From NCBI GenBank assembly GCA_038380795.1, contig CM076260.1, positions 31,778,634 to 31,842,633 of the forward strand: 64,000 bases of DNA, written 5' to 3'. Numbering within the stretch: position 1 is the stretch's first letter; every line of letters begins with the position of its first letter. The notes under the pieces were generated by a model. The model made no database searches and was not told the DNA's origin. It saw only the letters and a list, made by a program, of their open reading frames with translations. Made by a program: the position numbers and the translations under genes. Positions 46,677-60,012 of the stretch are shown in pieces. This DNA comes from Pyrocephalus nanus. Lineage: Eukaryota; Chordata; Aves; Passeriformes; Tyrannidae.

Positions 46677-48666
46677 TGTGGGTTGGTGTCTGGCTGCTGT
46701 GGCTGCGCTGCAGGTCACACCCAGCGTTTCTGTGACTCCTGAAGCTTGACTTCTGTCAAGCCAGGGGTCTTTTCTTGTCAACTGAATGATTCTTCTCACT
46801 CTGCAAGTGGGTGGGTGAAGGGTGGTTTCTGCTTGCTCCAGGGAATGAGAGATGGATCAGACATCTGGAATTAAACCTCACTTTTCATATGTGCAGCTCG
46901 CAGTGTCACTGCTGCTGTGCTTGCCTGGTCTCTGCTTGCTAAAGGCAGAAAGGGGCCAGTCCCAAACTGGGATCTGGCCCTGCCAGTGCTGAATGGAAAT
47001 GACATGATCACTACTAGAACTGGAGTGGCCACATCTATGTGTGCATCTTTTGGGGCTTGATCTGCTCTCAGAAGAATCAAAAGAGAAATTCTGAGTCTTG
47101 AGCTGAAAGTTTGAGTGAACCCTGGATTTGTAAAATGCTGTACATAAGGCCTTATTATCATAAAAGAAAATTCTTCTGCTGTTTTTTTTTGAAGCAACAT
47201 GCCTTGAAAGAGCTTGCTGAATTTATTGTGCAAAGGTAGTTAAACAGACAATTAAATTAAGAGTATTAGTTACATAGCGGATAATTGCTTCATGAGCAAA
47301 TTTGTTTTCCTTGTAATTAACAAGACTTAGCAGACTGATTTGAAATTTGAGGGAAAAAAACCAACCAGAACAGAAGCAGAGAATTTAACAAAGCTAGTGG
47401 TTCACAAAAATCTCTTCGTTATCAGCTGTATTTTACAAAAATAGCAGCAACTTTCTGAATTATATCTAAATGTTTCTATGGATCCTGAATCTGAAGCGAT
47501 GTGAATATTGTTACTTCTTGCATTTTGAGCAAGTTCACCATGTGATGTGTATGTCCAGAGCTCTGTGCTTATCTCTTATCTGCTATACTGTCTTCATTGC
47601 CATGACACTTCGGAAGGTTTTGATCATCTTAGATGCATTCTCATTAGTCCCGGATCCAACGGAGCCCAACTAAAAGGTGGTACTGTATTAGCCGTGTTTT
47701 GAAAGAAGCTGTCTGAGGGAAGACAGCATGTCCTTCTCTAGTCCTCAGGCATGACCCGTGAAGGAGGCTGTGCCTGTGGACTGACACCCCCTTCTGAATT
47801 CACACCTGTGCTTAGCTCTTTCCTGATTTATTCAAGTGTAGCCCATTAGAGCTGCTCTATGGTTATAGAGGTGATAAGCAGTAAAACCCTTTCACTAAGT
47901 CCTCTGTGCCAAAGACAGACAATTTTGCTGTGTCTCCTTTTGTCACGTCTGGGTGAGCACTGTGTGCAGGTGCACAAAACCTGACCGTCATGCCACTCTG
48001 CTTGTTTGAGGGGAAGCACTGGAAAGTTTTGGGAGTGAGATGCTCTGTAGCTGCTCATCTAGTTCGAGATTTAATGGTGTGTGATAACCTCCGGTGCTGT
48101 TACTGTCCTAGCTTATGTACTGCAAAGTTTCCAGAACAGGGATCAAAGCATTCAGGATTGAAGAATCAGACAAACACTTAATTCTGTCAATTTTAATGAT
48201 TCTGCTAGGTTGCAATTTTGGGAATAGTTGGGCTGAGGAAACTGCATGCTGGCCCCTCCAAGAGGAGGAAATCTTCTTCAATGGCTGCGTCTTCTGTGCC
48301 CTTCCCAGCAGTGCTGATGTTGTAGAGCTCTTTTGCACCCCAGTGCAAACTGCTGGCTCTGCAGAAAGAAGCAAATCCCAGAGCCTTTCTCCATATTCAT
48401 GCTGCAGAGGGATGTCAGGCGTTCAGGCCTTCGGTAACAGGGTAGCAGTAGCATGTAGTGAAGAGCAGCAATGAGGGGAGGTACACGAGGGGTGTGCCCC
48501 CAGCCATGGCCTGGTCAGCTCACACTGTCTCAGGAAACTGCAACATGTTTTGCAGTCTCTTAGCCCTGTGTAACCTTCATTGCCTCTATCAGAAGTTAGA
48601 CAAATGCCTGCAGTAGTCCTTGGCAGAGAGAAATGAGGACATAAAGGGTATATGTGGAGAATTTAA

Positions 48667-48755
48667 TAGAATCATAGAATCTCAGAATGACCTGGATGGA
48701 AAAGACCTTAAGGATTCATCTAGTTCTGATCCTTGTGATGTGGGCATGCAATCCC
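48667..48755 (-). mobile_element. CR1 LINE 3' tail fragment, antisense
   Basis: 'atagaatcatagaatctcag' keeps the octamer repeats, followed by 'gaaaagaccttaaggattcatctag', the diverged reverse complement of the CR1 3' end. Confidence 0.85.
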
Positions 48756-51051
48756 AGACAGAGCTACACACCAGGACAGTCACAGCAGTAAGAGGGGCAA
48801 GAACTGTAAAAGATCACGGACTTCAGAAGGCCCAAAGATTACATAGACTTATATTACTGTCTAAAGATAAAACCAGTTGGTTTTAGTACATGTGGTGGGT
48901 TTGGAGGTGAGAATTATTTTATTTTGTGTATATTTTTTTGGTTGTTTTGGTTTTGTTGCTGCATTTTTTTTTTATTGTTTTGTTTCCTGGAATTCTTTAC
49001 AAAGATAGGAAAACTGATGAGATAAATCTTTGTCTCATTTTATAGGCTCCTATTGAGGTTTTTTTTCAGGGTTTGCAGTTCCTTTGAAGCCTTGGCAGTG
49101 TCCGTGCAGCCAGTCTTTACGGCAGGTGCTTGGGTACACGAATGGCGGAATGCATCTCTCTGCTGTATGGCAAGGAGTATTACTTGTGTAGATGCTACAG
49201 CAACAATGCTGTTTCTCCCTCTCTCATACTTGTTGGCTTGCCTTTTGATGAGCATGCTGCTGGGCCTGTTTGCCCTCTTTTAATTTTTTTTCCAAAAAAG
49301 AGCCTTTAATGGGTTTTATAGATTTTCGTAACTGATCTTCTTTTGGCCGTGGTTATGAGCATTGCTTTGAATTTCAAAGTTCTTGGGAAACAGAAGAGAA
49401 ATGGGCTGTCTTGTATTGGAGCTGTTGGGAACAAAATACTTCTGTTTCTTCTGTACACTTGGAGTTTTGGAGACAGTCTTCAGTTGTCATCCTGTTACAT
49501 TACTCTTGCATCTTCTCAAACATCTGAAATTAGTCATGGTCAGACACTCAACCTCAGATTATATGGACTTTGGGATAGTGTTTGGTTCGCTGCATGAATG
49601 TCCTGTATTAAAATATTTTTTCTTTGGGTGTTTGGAGGGGCATTAAGGGCTTTTTCAAAAGTAGTCTTAACACCTTAGTATTTTTTTTAGATCAGTTATG
49701 CAAGAACAAATTTCAGGCTTTGTTTAGGGGAAGGTTGTTTTTTCAAATACCTTTTTTATCATATTCTGATGGTAATCTAAACCAAATTTTAGGTCTTGTT
49801 TTATATTTTGCTTTAAAGGTCTACATCCTTTCAAAGGAAAAAGATTATTTTACTAATGCAGGGAGAGGAATCTGAGACATGAAGTTTCTTAGCCTTTTAT
49901 CGTGCTGTACAAGTCATGTCTTGCTCAAAAGGTCAACATCCACAGAACATGGCTTTTTTCACAGTTCAGTCAGTGGTCTAAGTAGCTGCTTTTCTGGGTC
50001 TGTGACAATCTTTCCTATTGTCAATGAACATGCAGTCTTTCTGTGATAAGACAACTGATAGTACAGGTATTTCTGGGTTACATGCTAAATTATATTATAT
50101 ATATTCCACACCAAAGCAGTAAAAAATAAAATGCATTTATATTACATATAAATGTTATGTTGACCGTATACTCTTATGGATTATTCTCTTTCAGCTTAAA
50201 TCCTTACAGCTTTACCAGTTTTGCACACATTTTTGTAAAGTATTACATGAGATTTCTTTTAATTTTGAACTGAAAGTACTTTATCAAGTGTTGGAGTTTA
50301 GCTTCTTTATTTCTGTTGCTATGGAATTCTGTGTCTGTTCATGTACTAGTCAGTCTAGCAGGGGTTATAACATGTAAAGTTAGTTCATAGACTTTTCTTT
50401 TTTAAATTGCCCTTTGCAGCTTCTGTTGCAAACCATTTTGTTACAGTCCTGGACAAGTTACTGATCTCTGTAGAAGGAACGGTGTTTTTCTATCCCTTAA
50501 AAGAAACGCACTTCTATTATTTCCTGATTTTTTTAATTATTTTTATTTTTTTTTTAGTAACAGCTTGGGATTTCATGTGAGTAATAAGTACTGACTGCTC
50601 AAGTTCATAGGATGGAAATGGAAATTTGTATGATTTAAAAGAAACAAACAGCTATTTGAGATGAGTTGTTCTCTGTATTGATCCTAGTTTGTGTATGAAT
50701 CCCTTTGGGAGGGAAGAGGGCAGAGAGCAGACAAAAGGCACTTCATGTCACTGGCGTGTTTGTTTAGTGACTGCTACTTTAGCCCTAGGGAGGAGGTAGA
50801 AGAAGGAGAGAGAGAAACTACTGAGAGAAGTAGTTTGAGGTGAGTTCCTTCTCGAGTAACACATGAAGGCAGAAGGATGATATATATATATCACCCTTAT
50901 TATAATTTAGCTGAGGTGGGAAAGTCTGGGGACCTGAGAGGACAAAGAGACCCCAGCAGATTGAAGAGGAAACATTTGAGGATTGCAGTAGAAGAAAAAT
51001 GGTGTTTTGATTGTACGCAAAGCAGGTTAGCATTGGGGGTTGCCCTTCCTA

Positions 51052-51209
51052 CCATGTCTGGGCTGGACTTTAAAGCCATGTTTTCCTCATCAGCTGTAAG
51101 ATTCTGCCTGATGCCTCTACTGGCACTGATCCTGGGTGTGTCTGCCAGGGGTGTAACAAGACCCCGAGGCATCGCAATCTGGGCTAAGTATTTCACCCCA
51201 AACAGGTAA
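51052..51209 (+). CDS. Possible first coding exon, signal peptide plus RPRG motif (unproven)
   Basis: From the ATG at 51052 an open frame gives a hydrophobic segment (FCLMPLLALILGVSA) with a good signal-peptidase site after VSA, then RGVTRPRGIAIWAKYF. The frame stays open until the canonical donor CAG|GTAAGG at 51206/51207, where the TAA in the donor would otherwise stop it. The spacing signal peptide - [K/T]RPRG[V/I] - aromatic recalls the N-terminus of glucosidase II beta (PRKCSH). I could not find a following exon with the expected Cys-rich DGSDE repeats within the window. It may be a decayed or chance frame. Confidence 0.25.
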
Positions 51210-52617
51210 GGTTTTGGAAAGGTTTTGGAGTGCAGTCTGAGGGTGTGCTAAGGTGTGGTTGGTTCTAATTAATGAAAACTAATTGGCTTGTGTTTTTCTA
51301 GGACTCAGCACGTTCTTTTTAGCAGCCTCTCTTATTTCCTTTGGTCCTCTTGTTGAAAATGACCAAAAAGTTTTGAGAGGATCCAGGTAAGACAGGAGCC
51401 TTCTCAAAAGGATCTGTTACTTCCTCCACTGTACATAAGCTGTAGGGAGAAATTTGATACAGCTGTGCATGAGGCTCCTGTGGCTTTGTTTTTTTTAGTT
51501 GGATCAGCTGCTTCATTGTAAATTCATGACCTAATTTCATCTTATAGGCAGGCAAACCCACAAATTTCTAACTAGCAGTCCCCAGTCTGACAATGAAGTA
51601 GGCATATCTGTATGGTAAAGGCTGGATTTTTTTCCCTAAGTATTTAATTTTACCTTGTTTCAAGCCCTTGTGTAAGAAAAAGCTATGTGATTGTCACACA
51701 TCTGAAGACAGAGGAGAAACAGGTTGAATATGAAATAGTAGCCACAGTTTCAGGAAAACCAATTTTATGTTGTGAAAAATTAGTCTAGTAAGCAAGCTTT
51801 TAAAAAATGTTTACTTCTTGGTGTGCTGTTTATTTTTGAACCTGCTGTCTTAACAGATTGCAAGTTACTCCTGTTGAAAGAGAAAGGATTTTTTTTTTTC
51901 CTTTTTTTCTGAAAAATTACTACTTCTCTCAGGCATCTCCTCCAAGTGTTTGGACTCTGCTGTGCTTCTAATATAAGCTAAAAGCTTTCATCAGTAGGCA
52001 GGGAAGTAAAGAAAAACAAGTGTGCCTTCTTTATTATTATACCTCTGTCAAGGTCTTCACATCTGTTTCATTATTAAAAAGAAGAAAATGTAGGAGAAGA
52101 ATGAAGGATTTTTAAAAGATCTTCCCATCGCTGAGAGAGGATTTCCCCTTTTTCAGGTACCAGGGCTCTCCTCCAAGGGCTCCCACCCCGCTGGGACAGG
52201 AATGGCTTGGTGTGGAGCTTGGGTGCTTCAGACTGTAGCAAGGAACATGTAGGATGCAAACCTTGGTTCTGTGGTACTGATATCACCTCTTTGCACTGTT
52301 GCATGTAATGGCAGTCAAATTTTGACCCAGATGCATGTGATAGTGCTCATTTGGAGTTCACCGGAGTGTAAAGCATAATGAATACTCGAGTGCCTGTTCT
52401 TAGCATGTCACCTGGGTTGGCTTCCCGGGTTGCATTGTGTCTTGTCCATCATTCATCTGCCTGGATCACTCTAGAATGACCTGGTTCCTTCGTACTTCAG
52501 GTGTATGTATTTGTGGAGGCTTCACAATGTGTCTGCCTCTGAATCAGACTTTTTTTTCAGGATCAGCTGCTGCCCTTAAAGAAGTCCTGTGTAAGTTGTT
52601 CCCAGGACACTTGCCCT

Positions 52618-52619
<2 letters not shown>

Positions 52620-52655
<36 letters not shown>
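52620..52655. repeat. 36-base pure T tract
   Basis: An uninterrupted run of 36 T, followed by A/T-rich 'aattttatttttttt'. Confidence 0.85.
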
Positions 52656-52660
<5 letters not shown>

Positions 52661-54048
52661 TATTTTTTTTCCCTTTATGTTGCTACTTCCAGGATATCCT
52701 GCCTTTTGTGTTTCACAACTTGCTGGAAATGGGGAGTATTTGCATGGCGTCAGGCCTGTAGATGAGCGTGCAGCTTCACATGCTCTGTGTGGACTGCATA
52801 TACCAAGACAGATTGCAAATGGAGTTTGTACAATAGAGCAAGTAAAACTGGCTGCATCAGTGTGGTTTTCTGAGGATGAAAGAGATGCTGGCTTTTGTTT
52901 TACTTATCAGCCAGGCTTGCTGTCTAGTGAGAAGGGTAGTGGAGACATGCAGGGCAAAACATCTGCTAGAAGCAGAATTTAATGATTGGAGAGAGAGAAT
53001 TTTAATCAAATTTCTTATTTTCTTCTCTGTTTTTTGCATTCCCTTGTTGAGGATGAGCAGTGTCATACCAGTAAGCACTGGATTGGGATGCCTGTAATTA
53101 CTTGGAAGCTGTCAACCTACAGTTAACCCTGCTCATCAGTCTGAGGTTGGGAGAGTGACGTGGAGAACAATTTGCTATGGAGAGCATTCCTCTTAGGACA
53201 AGCTTGGCTCATGTGTGCTCAACACAGCCTGGAACCTCTGCAGCAGAACGTGCTTGCTCCCCATGTGAATCAGCAGGACGGAGTACTTTCTGTTGTTGCA
53301 GGCTATTGTGGGTGGCTGCTCTGTTGGAGACTCCTTTGGCTGTTCATGGTGCTCCTTGCACTGGATGATAATGCACTGAGCTTGGTCTGGGTCCTGCAAA
53401 AAACACCCTATGCCCTTTACCACCTAAAATGCGTGTGGATTCACTGGATTCCTGGATCAAAGTAGCAATCTCTTTTCCTGTTTTAGAAAAAATGGAAGTG
53501 AGGGGAGTACTGATGCTTTGAGATGAAAATCTGCTTTACAGGCTAATTTTAGATGCAGCTTAATGTGTAAGAGGGAGGCAGTTTAGAGTAGGAAGGATTT
53601 GAGGAGGGAAGGAACTACCAGAGGTCCAAAATTATTAATGCCAATTGACCAGGGTGGTGTAGACAGAAGCAGCCACCTGTGCTGGGGAAAGCATGATCTG
53701 GAGCAGTGGCTGCTGAGCTGTGGGAATGCTGGATAGAGGAGGCTCAGTAGATGTGGTTCACCTTCCAGGCAAAGCCTTGCTGACTGGCTGAGCTCAGAGG
53801 CTCAGCACAGTGCAGGATTAGCACAGCTCCACTGGCAGAGTGGAAAGCTCCTGACCTCCTGGTGTTCCCCAAACAAAAAAAAGTTCAGAGCATTGCAAGG
53901 AGTTTTTCTTACCTGGAATAGCATCAGTGCTGGTTTTTAGGATTGGCCCTTTCTGCTGTCATGTTTTCTCTACAGTATCTTCAGTGATCCTACCGTTTCT
54001 GTGGTTTTTGACTTGTTGATATCAAGCTGCCAGCTTTAAAAATGAATG

Positions 54049-54066
54049 TTTCTCTCTAGAGAGAAA
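54049..54066. repeat. 18-bp perfect palindrome
   Basis: TTTCTCTCT followed by AGAGAGAAA with no spacer; it is its own reverse complement. Confidence 0.9.
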
Positions 54067-57000
54067 TCTTTTTTTTTTTTTTTTTGAGGTTGTGGGGAAG
54101 AGGTAAACTATGGGATGCCTAGAGAAGGGGGAGAGGCCAAGTATCAAAGAAGATGAAAGTCATTCACTCCAGTCAAGGCCTAATTTTTAGTCCACTGCTA
54201 CAATAGAAGAACATGTTAGGCAAAAAATCCGTCCTCCCTGTTATACCTCCCTGATGTTTTTCAGTATAGATCTAGTTCAAGAGACCCTTAGCAGTAAAGG
54301 CTTACAGGAAGGCTGCTGTAGTTTATTAGAGCACTTCCTGGGTGGATCAGCCTTCATTTCCAAAGCCACGCCTGGTGTATTATGGTTCCCTGTGCTGTTA
54401 TTATGGGACATGCTCTGTATACGTTTCTAGAATGATGTTAAAAGCTTCCCTATCAAAGAAGGATCATCACACAACACAAGCTGCTGGATGTGTGAAGAAA
54501 TTAGTTGAATTACAGCATCCAGTAAAACTTGAATGAGTTTTATAGAGTGGAAGCTGACAAAGCAAATACTTTTTTGGTAACTTTTGAAATATAGTTGTGC
54601 ATCTCTGTGCACTTTAACTTGAATGTCAGCAACTTTTGCTAACTTGTCACTTCTTAAAAAAAAAAAAGAATTATTATTTCTTAGCAGACCAGATGCAGTG
54701 GTATTTTTATTTTAGCAAATTTAGATTTGTATCCTTTACAGGTCATAACACCGGGAAGCTAGCCAGCATGGCTCACCCTTGTCTGTGAAGGTAGCATAGG
54801 AAACTGCTATTGCTGGATGTGCAGGCATTAGATTAATCTTGTTTCCTTTATTGTTCCCAAGTTATTGGAGTCATTCAAGAAGCACGTTTGTTTGTTTTTT
54901 TTTTTAAAGTTAGTCAGAGTAAACCATTATAGCTATCAAGTTTTTTTTACCGGTCACCCAAATAAAGCAGAAATTCTGGAAGTTGTGAATTTCCTTTTAA
55001 CAGAGCATGGACACTAAAATGCAATGTCAATTTCATATTATTAGTTTTCTTTCTGTGTAGTAAGAAAGAAATATTGTGTGCTTTTGTTTTTTGGGTGATA
55101 CTGTACCAAAAATATACTCCAGGTTTACACTTCAGTCTTCTGAACTACAGTCAAGTGTTTCTTTTAAATAACCTCTATTTATTAATAAAAATAATAAGAT
55201 AAGTCTTCAGACATTGTGTCCTTCAGTCAATAAAAGGAAACGTACTTCCCTGTAACTGAAGACAGGTAGGCTGTTGTGGAGGGTGGAACAGGAGTCTTTG
55301 TAAGAGAGGTGGAGTCTCCATTAACATGGTGTGACGAGGGTCTGATTCATGTATTGATGCGTTTCGCAAAGTGGGGCTGTTCATTGGTTGTGTTTTTTGG
55401 TTTCATTTTGGCTTTTCTTAGGTCAGTTGCAAGTTGTATCAGTTGGGCCGCTCTGTACTACATCTTACACTTTGAATTCAAGTGTTCTTGAATTCTTGTC
55501 TCAAGACTTCATACAGGTCACTGGAAGGTGACTGAACCCCATGTCTTTGTTGCTGTCTCAGCACCAAAGGAACTGGAATTGTGCTTGACTTGTATTAATC
55601 CTCCAGATTCTTCATCGTAATGTCATTCTTTTACATTGTGTTTTGAATATTTTCTAAGATGACCTTAGAAAATCTCTAATCATACAATGATGTGAGATAA
55701 TTGTACTTAATGGCTTTTAGTTTTCTAGTTCCCATGAATAATTCAAAACCAAAAACTCATCCCTGGGGAAGATTTTTACTCTGGAAAGGAAATGCAGGGA
55801 ACCTCTGATGTGTTTACTATTAACTTCCACTTGCCCCCGCCAAGATGATGCTCAGGTCATTCAACAGTGTGAAGAAATAGCCATTGTGAAAGCAGATTTG
55901 AAAGGTTTCTATTCACAAGGAGAAATTTGAAGTGATCATATCTGATTTGTGTTGAATTCTTGATCACTGTAAATTAAGCTCTTATGGAGCCCAAATTTTG
56001 GATGAAAGAAGATACATCGACTCCATATGTCTGAAATAAAGAATATATTTGCTAGAATGTAGGAAGTGCTGAAGACTTCCAGACTGGAGTTCTAAATAGA
56101 ATGCTTGAGTGAACCTGGGTCGCAGCACTGTAGACCACAAGTCCAGGAGCTGTAGAGGATGCTTTGTAAAGCCCTTAGAAAGGTTCTTGTGGGTCCACTA
56201 AGGATAAGTTTCATATGACCCCGCAGTCTTTCCTTCAACAGCAGCACAGTCTCTTTTGCGTCTTTGATCAGTCTCTTTCATTTAGAATTGTATTTCTCAT
56301 CTTTTAGAAATGTTAGTTTTCCCTGTTTTGTGGTTTGTTTTGTGGTTTGCTGTTTGGCAGTCAGCAGTGAGGGTCTTGCTTGTAATCACAAATGTGTTAA
56401 TTAAATGTTTTTAACATCATGACTTTTCATGTGACTTTTTGAATTGACTCTTAGGCTTTTTGATTGACATCAGTGACATTTCTGAGTGCGTGGAATATCT
56501 GCAAATGCTGAAACCAGACAGGAATTGACTCTCGAGTGTTTCTGGCGGAAGGCACTAGTACTTATCTTTGGCTGTGTCTGTATGTGTACAGGAAAAAAAA
56601 AGTACCTGCCTTGCAGGCTGGGCGGGACATCTTGCAAATCAGATAGAGAAGTATTGAGCTAGGAAGGAAAAAAAAAAATTAGTCCTAATTTAAAATCTGT
56701 GTTAGGGGTTAAAAGTAATTCTTCAAAACATTTTCAAAATTGTGCTCAGAATAGTTCCAGTTTTCAGTCTGTGTAGCCTCTGTTTTGACTGCCTGTGTAT
56801 TACAGCCTTTAATGCTAGATTGAAGAATTCTGTAGATTAGTTTTCCATGTAAATATTAAATATCTTTAACCTGTGATTACATGACCCTTACTGTTTTTTA
56901 TTTGGCAAAGAGTTTGTTTAAAACTTCATGGAATTTCTGTGTGGCTGGTACTGAGCATTTAGGGGAAAGTTGTAAAGACATGCAAGAAGAGTATGTTTTG

Positions 57001-57506
57001 CCTTGGCCTTGGAATAACAAGGGGATGTGTTTTCAAGATTAGAAATTAGTGATTGTTTATATTTCACTATATCTTTATTATTGAGTTAGGTTGGTCTGTA
57101 ATTGGAGGAAGGCTTTAAACATGCTTTTTTTGATCATAGAAGGTGTTGGAAGTAAAAGAAAAAATATAAGACGATTTAAGTATCTTTGAAGCATGCTTAA
57201 GAACTATTTCACGTTATCCTCTTCTCTAATTGATTAAATGGATAATAGGTTTAAATGTACCAAATAACAAAACCCATGGATTTTATAGCAACTGATCTGA
57301 ATTGATCTAATTAAGTTTGGGGTTTCCTCTTGTGTCACCTGAGTGAATCCTAATGATGTATAGCAGGTTGCATTAAACTGAGTTGGGCCTGTTTCTTGGA
57401 AATAGCGTTGAGAAAATCAGAAATTTCCTCGAGACTGTTAATTAGTTAGAAGTATTAAGTGGAAATGGCTGTTTCATGCTTCACAGTCCTTCTCACTCAT
57501 TTAGGC

Positions 57507-57540
57507 AAATCCATTTGATTGCCTAAAATCCATTTGATTG
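57507..57540. repeat. 15-bp direct duplication
   Basis: AAATCCATTTGATTG occurs at 57507-57521 and again at 57526-57540 (19-base period), a small tandem duplication. Confidence 0.85.
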
Positions 57541-57961
57541 ATGGTTTTGATATCGAGCATATTGACTGCCCTTTGTATATGTAGACAAGTAGCTGATCCG
57601 TGGTTTGAACCTTTGATGACAGTTTTCTCATTAAAAAAATCATTTAGTTTTTTGATTTCTGGACCCTCTGAAGTTTCTGTTGAGCACCAGAATTCACCTT
57701 GGGAAGATGAGAAAACCTGCTGACATTTCAAAAATATTGAACAAAATTTTCAAAGCTGTGGAAAAACTATGGGTTTAGAAATATCTGAGTTTTAAACATG
57801 AATCGTTAAAAAAAATACACTTACAATTTTGTATTTTTTGTATTTCTATATCAAATAGTTTGCTCTCAGTAAAGGGAAACTTTTATGTCCAAGAAAGGAT
57901 TTTATGTTCCTTGAGTCTACTTGTAATTCTAAGTTCATGCAGATTTTTTTTTTAACACAGC

Positions 57962-58190
57962 ATCATAGAATCATAGAGTGGTTTGGGTTTGGGTTGGAAG
58001 TGACTTTAAATATTATCTAGTTCCACCCCCCCATGCCACAGTGCAGGGTCACCTACCACTAGACCCGGTTGCTCAAAGCCCCAGCCAGTCTGGTCTTGGA
58101 CGCTTCTAGGGATGGGACATCCACAAGTTCTCTTTGCAACATGTTTCAGCACCTCCCCACCCTCTTAGCAAAGACTTCCTCCGAAGTATG
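57962..58190 (-). mobile_element. CR1 LINE 3' fragment, antisense
   Basis: 'catcatagaatcatagagtgg', 'gggttggaagtgactttaaa', 'ccactagacccggttgctca' and 'ggacgcttctagggatggga' are the reverse complement of a CR1 tail. Good preservation suggests a moderately young copy. Confidence 0.92.
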
Positions 58191-59984
58191 TATTAAACCA
58201 TGCACTTTGGAAGAGATATTCTTCTGTTGTTTCTGGGACTGGTACTGCCCAAGGTGGGGAGAAGATACCAAGAAATGGGAAATGTGACTTTTGTCCTGAC
58301 TGTCTCTGGTCCTGACAGAGGCGAAGGAGGGCTTTACTTTTTTTGTTTGTATTTCTTTGGTTTTGTGTTTTTTGGGTTTTTTTTTCTTTTTTTTTTTTTT
58401 TTTGGTGGAAGTTTCTGTTGTACCAGCCTTGTATTTGGGAATTTTAAACTCTGTGTGTGAACCTTATACACTTCCCTTGAGAATATTTTTAATGCTATCT
58501 TCCAGTGTGTTTTATAAATAATTTGGAGTTGTGTTTTATGTATTGCCCACTAATGAAATTTAAGTTTACTTTTTTAACATGATATTGGACAGGAACAGAA
58601 ATTTCGATGCATGGTTAGGTCTGCACGATTGCAAATGCTAGCTGTGCTTTTGACTTAAAGCGCTAATTCAAATCTCTTTTGTCTGACAAGCAGCAGGAAG
58701 ATTAATCTCCAGAGAGAGGAATCCATATTCCGGTTTTAGACAACACATGATGATTAAAGTTATTTGTAGGTTGAATAAGCACAAGCCTTTGTTTGGGACT
58801 GCTGAACAGGGTTATGTTGAAACATGCAGGAACAGGACTTACATTCCTGTTGCTGCTGCTTCCAGGTTTCCAGTCAACAGCATCATCTGTTGGGGAGCTG
58901 GTGGTAAGTTGTCAGCTGAGCATGAAAGTGATATTTAACTTTGAGACCTATTTGACTAGACAACAGTATCTCCATGTGTCCTTCCACAGTCTGGAAGCTG
59001 CTGGTCAGGCACTTGAGTACAGTGCCCATGGGCAGGCTGGGGAGAACTGCCTGGTGGCAGCTCGCAGGCTGGGGATTGTTAAAGCATCTTGGGACAATTT
59101 AGATGGAACTAAAGATAATTTTAATCATACTTTGGTTTTAGAGAATGAGAACACTGCAATTATATGAGCTATGAAGGGCAAAACTTGTGTTTAGCTGGTG
59201 CTTGGACTCTGTTTTTTGAAAGAGGAATATTGAACTTTGGAGGTCTATGGCAAAATTTTTGTGTTGTAGTAGCAATAGTTTGTCCTTGGGGAGGGAAGAA
59301 GGAAGAAAAACTTAGCTTAAGTTACTTAAAACGATATCTTTGCATTGTTTTAAGGCTGGTTTTGCTCATTAAGTAATACTATATGATTGGTAGCTATAAT
59401 TTGTATGATCACTCATGCTCAGCATTAAAGAATAAAGTCTAGATTAAAACGGTGATAAAGTTGAAGCACAGATAAAAAAGGAGAAAAATCCCCTAACTTG
59501 GCTTGTGAGTATTAGAAGAAGAGTCTATGATTTCTGTCTTTTCCCATGCCAGTAACCATCAGCAGCTGGATAAAGAAATGAGTAGTGGTTTGTCTGCTCC
59601 ACTGGTGTTTTAGTTCATCTCAGGACCTTGCTCTTCTGGTGAATCTCCCGGTTGTTTGTATTTATGGCACTGCAGGCCCAGCACCAAAGTGGTTCCCATT
59701 AGGATGAAACTAGAGTGGAAGATGCTCCTTAGAAAAATACCTGATATTCTGCAGCTGTGCATTCATATTCAGGCAGGGGGATCAGACTAGAGACAGTTGG
59801 TACAGACTAAAATGAGTAAACCCCTCAAAATGGGTGTAATATGGTCACTGGCTGCTTAGTGCTGCTTTTTCACTGTACACAGTTATTCCTATTGTGTTAT
59901 TTGCTAACATGAGTGTATCCCCTGAGTTTAAAACTTCTTTCACACTTATGTCAGAAAAAATACCGACTTGAATCTGTAAATAAT

Positions 59985-60012
59985 ATGCCCTACATTTCTG
60001 AATGTAGGGCAT
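59985..60012. repeat. 12-bp perfect hairpin with 4-base loop
   Basis: ATGCCCTACATT (59985-59996) is followed by TCTG and then AATGTAGGGCAT (60001-60012), its exact reverse complement. Flanking bases do not extend the pairing. Confidence 0.9.

Noticed and set aside
52677..53465. Two 101-codon frames after the T tract in the MYO6 intron
   Set aside because: No recognised domain and no splice context; frames of this size are expected by chance in 64 kb.
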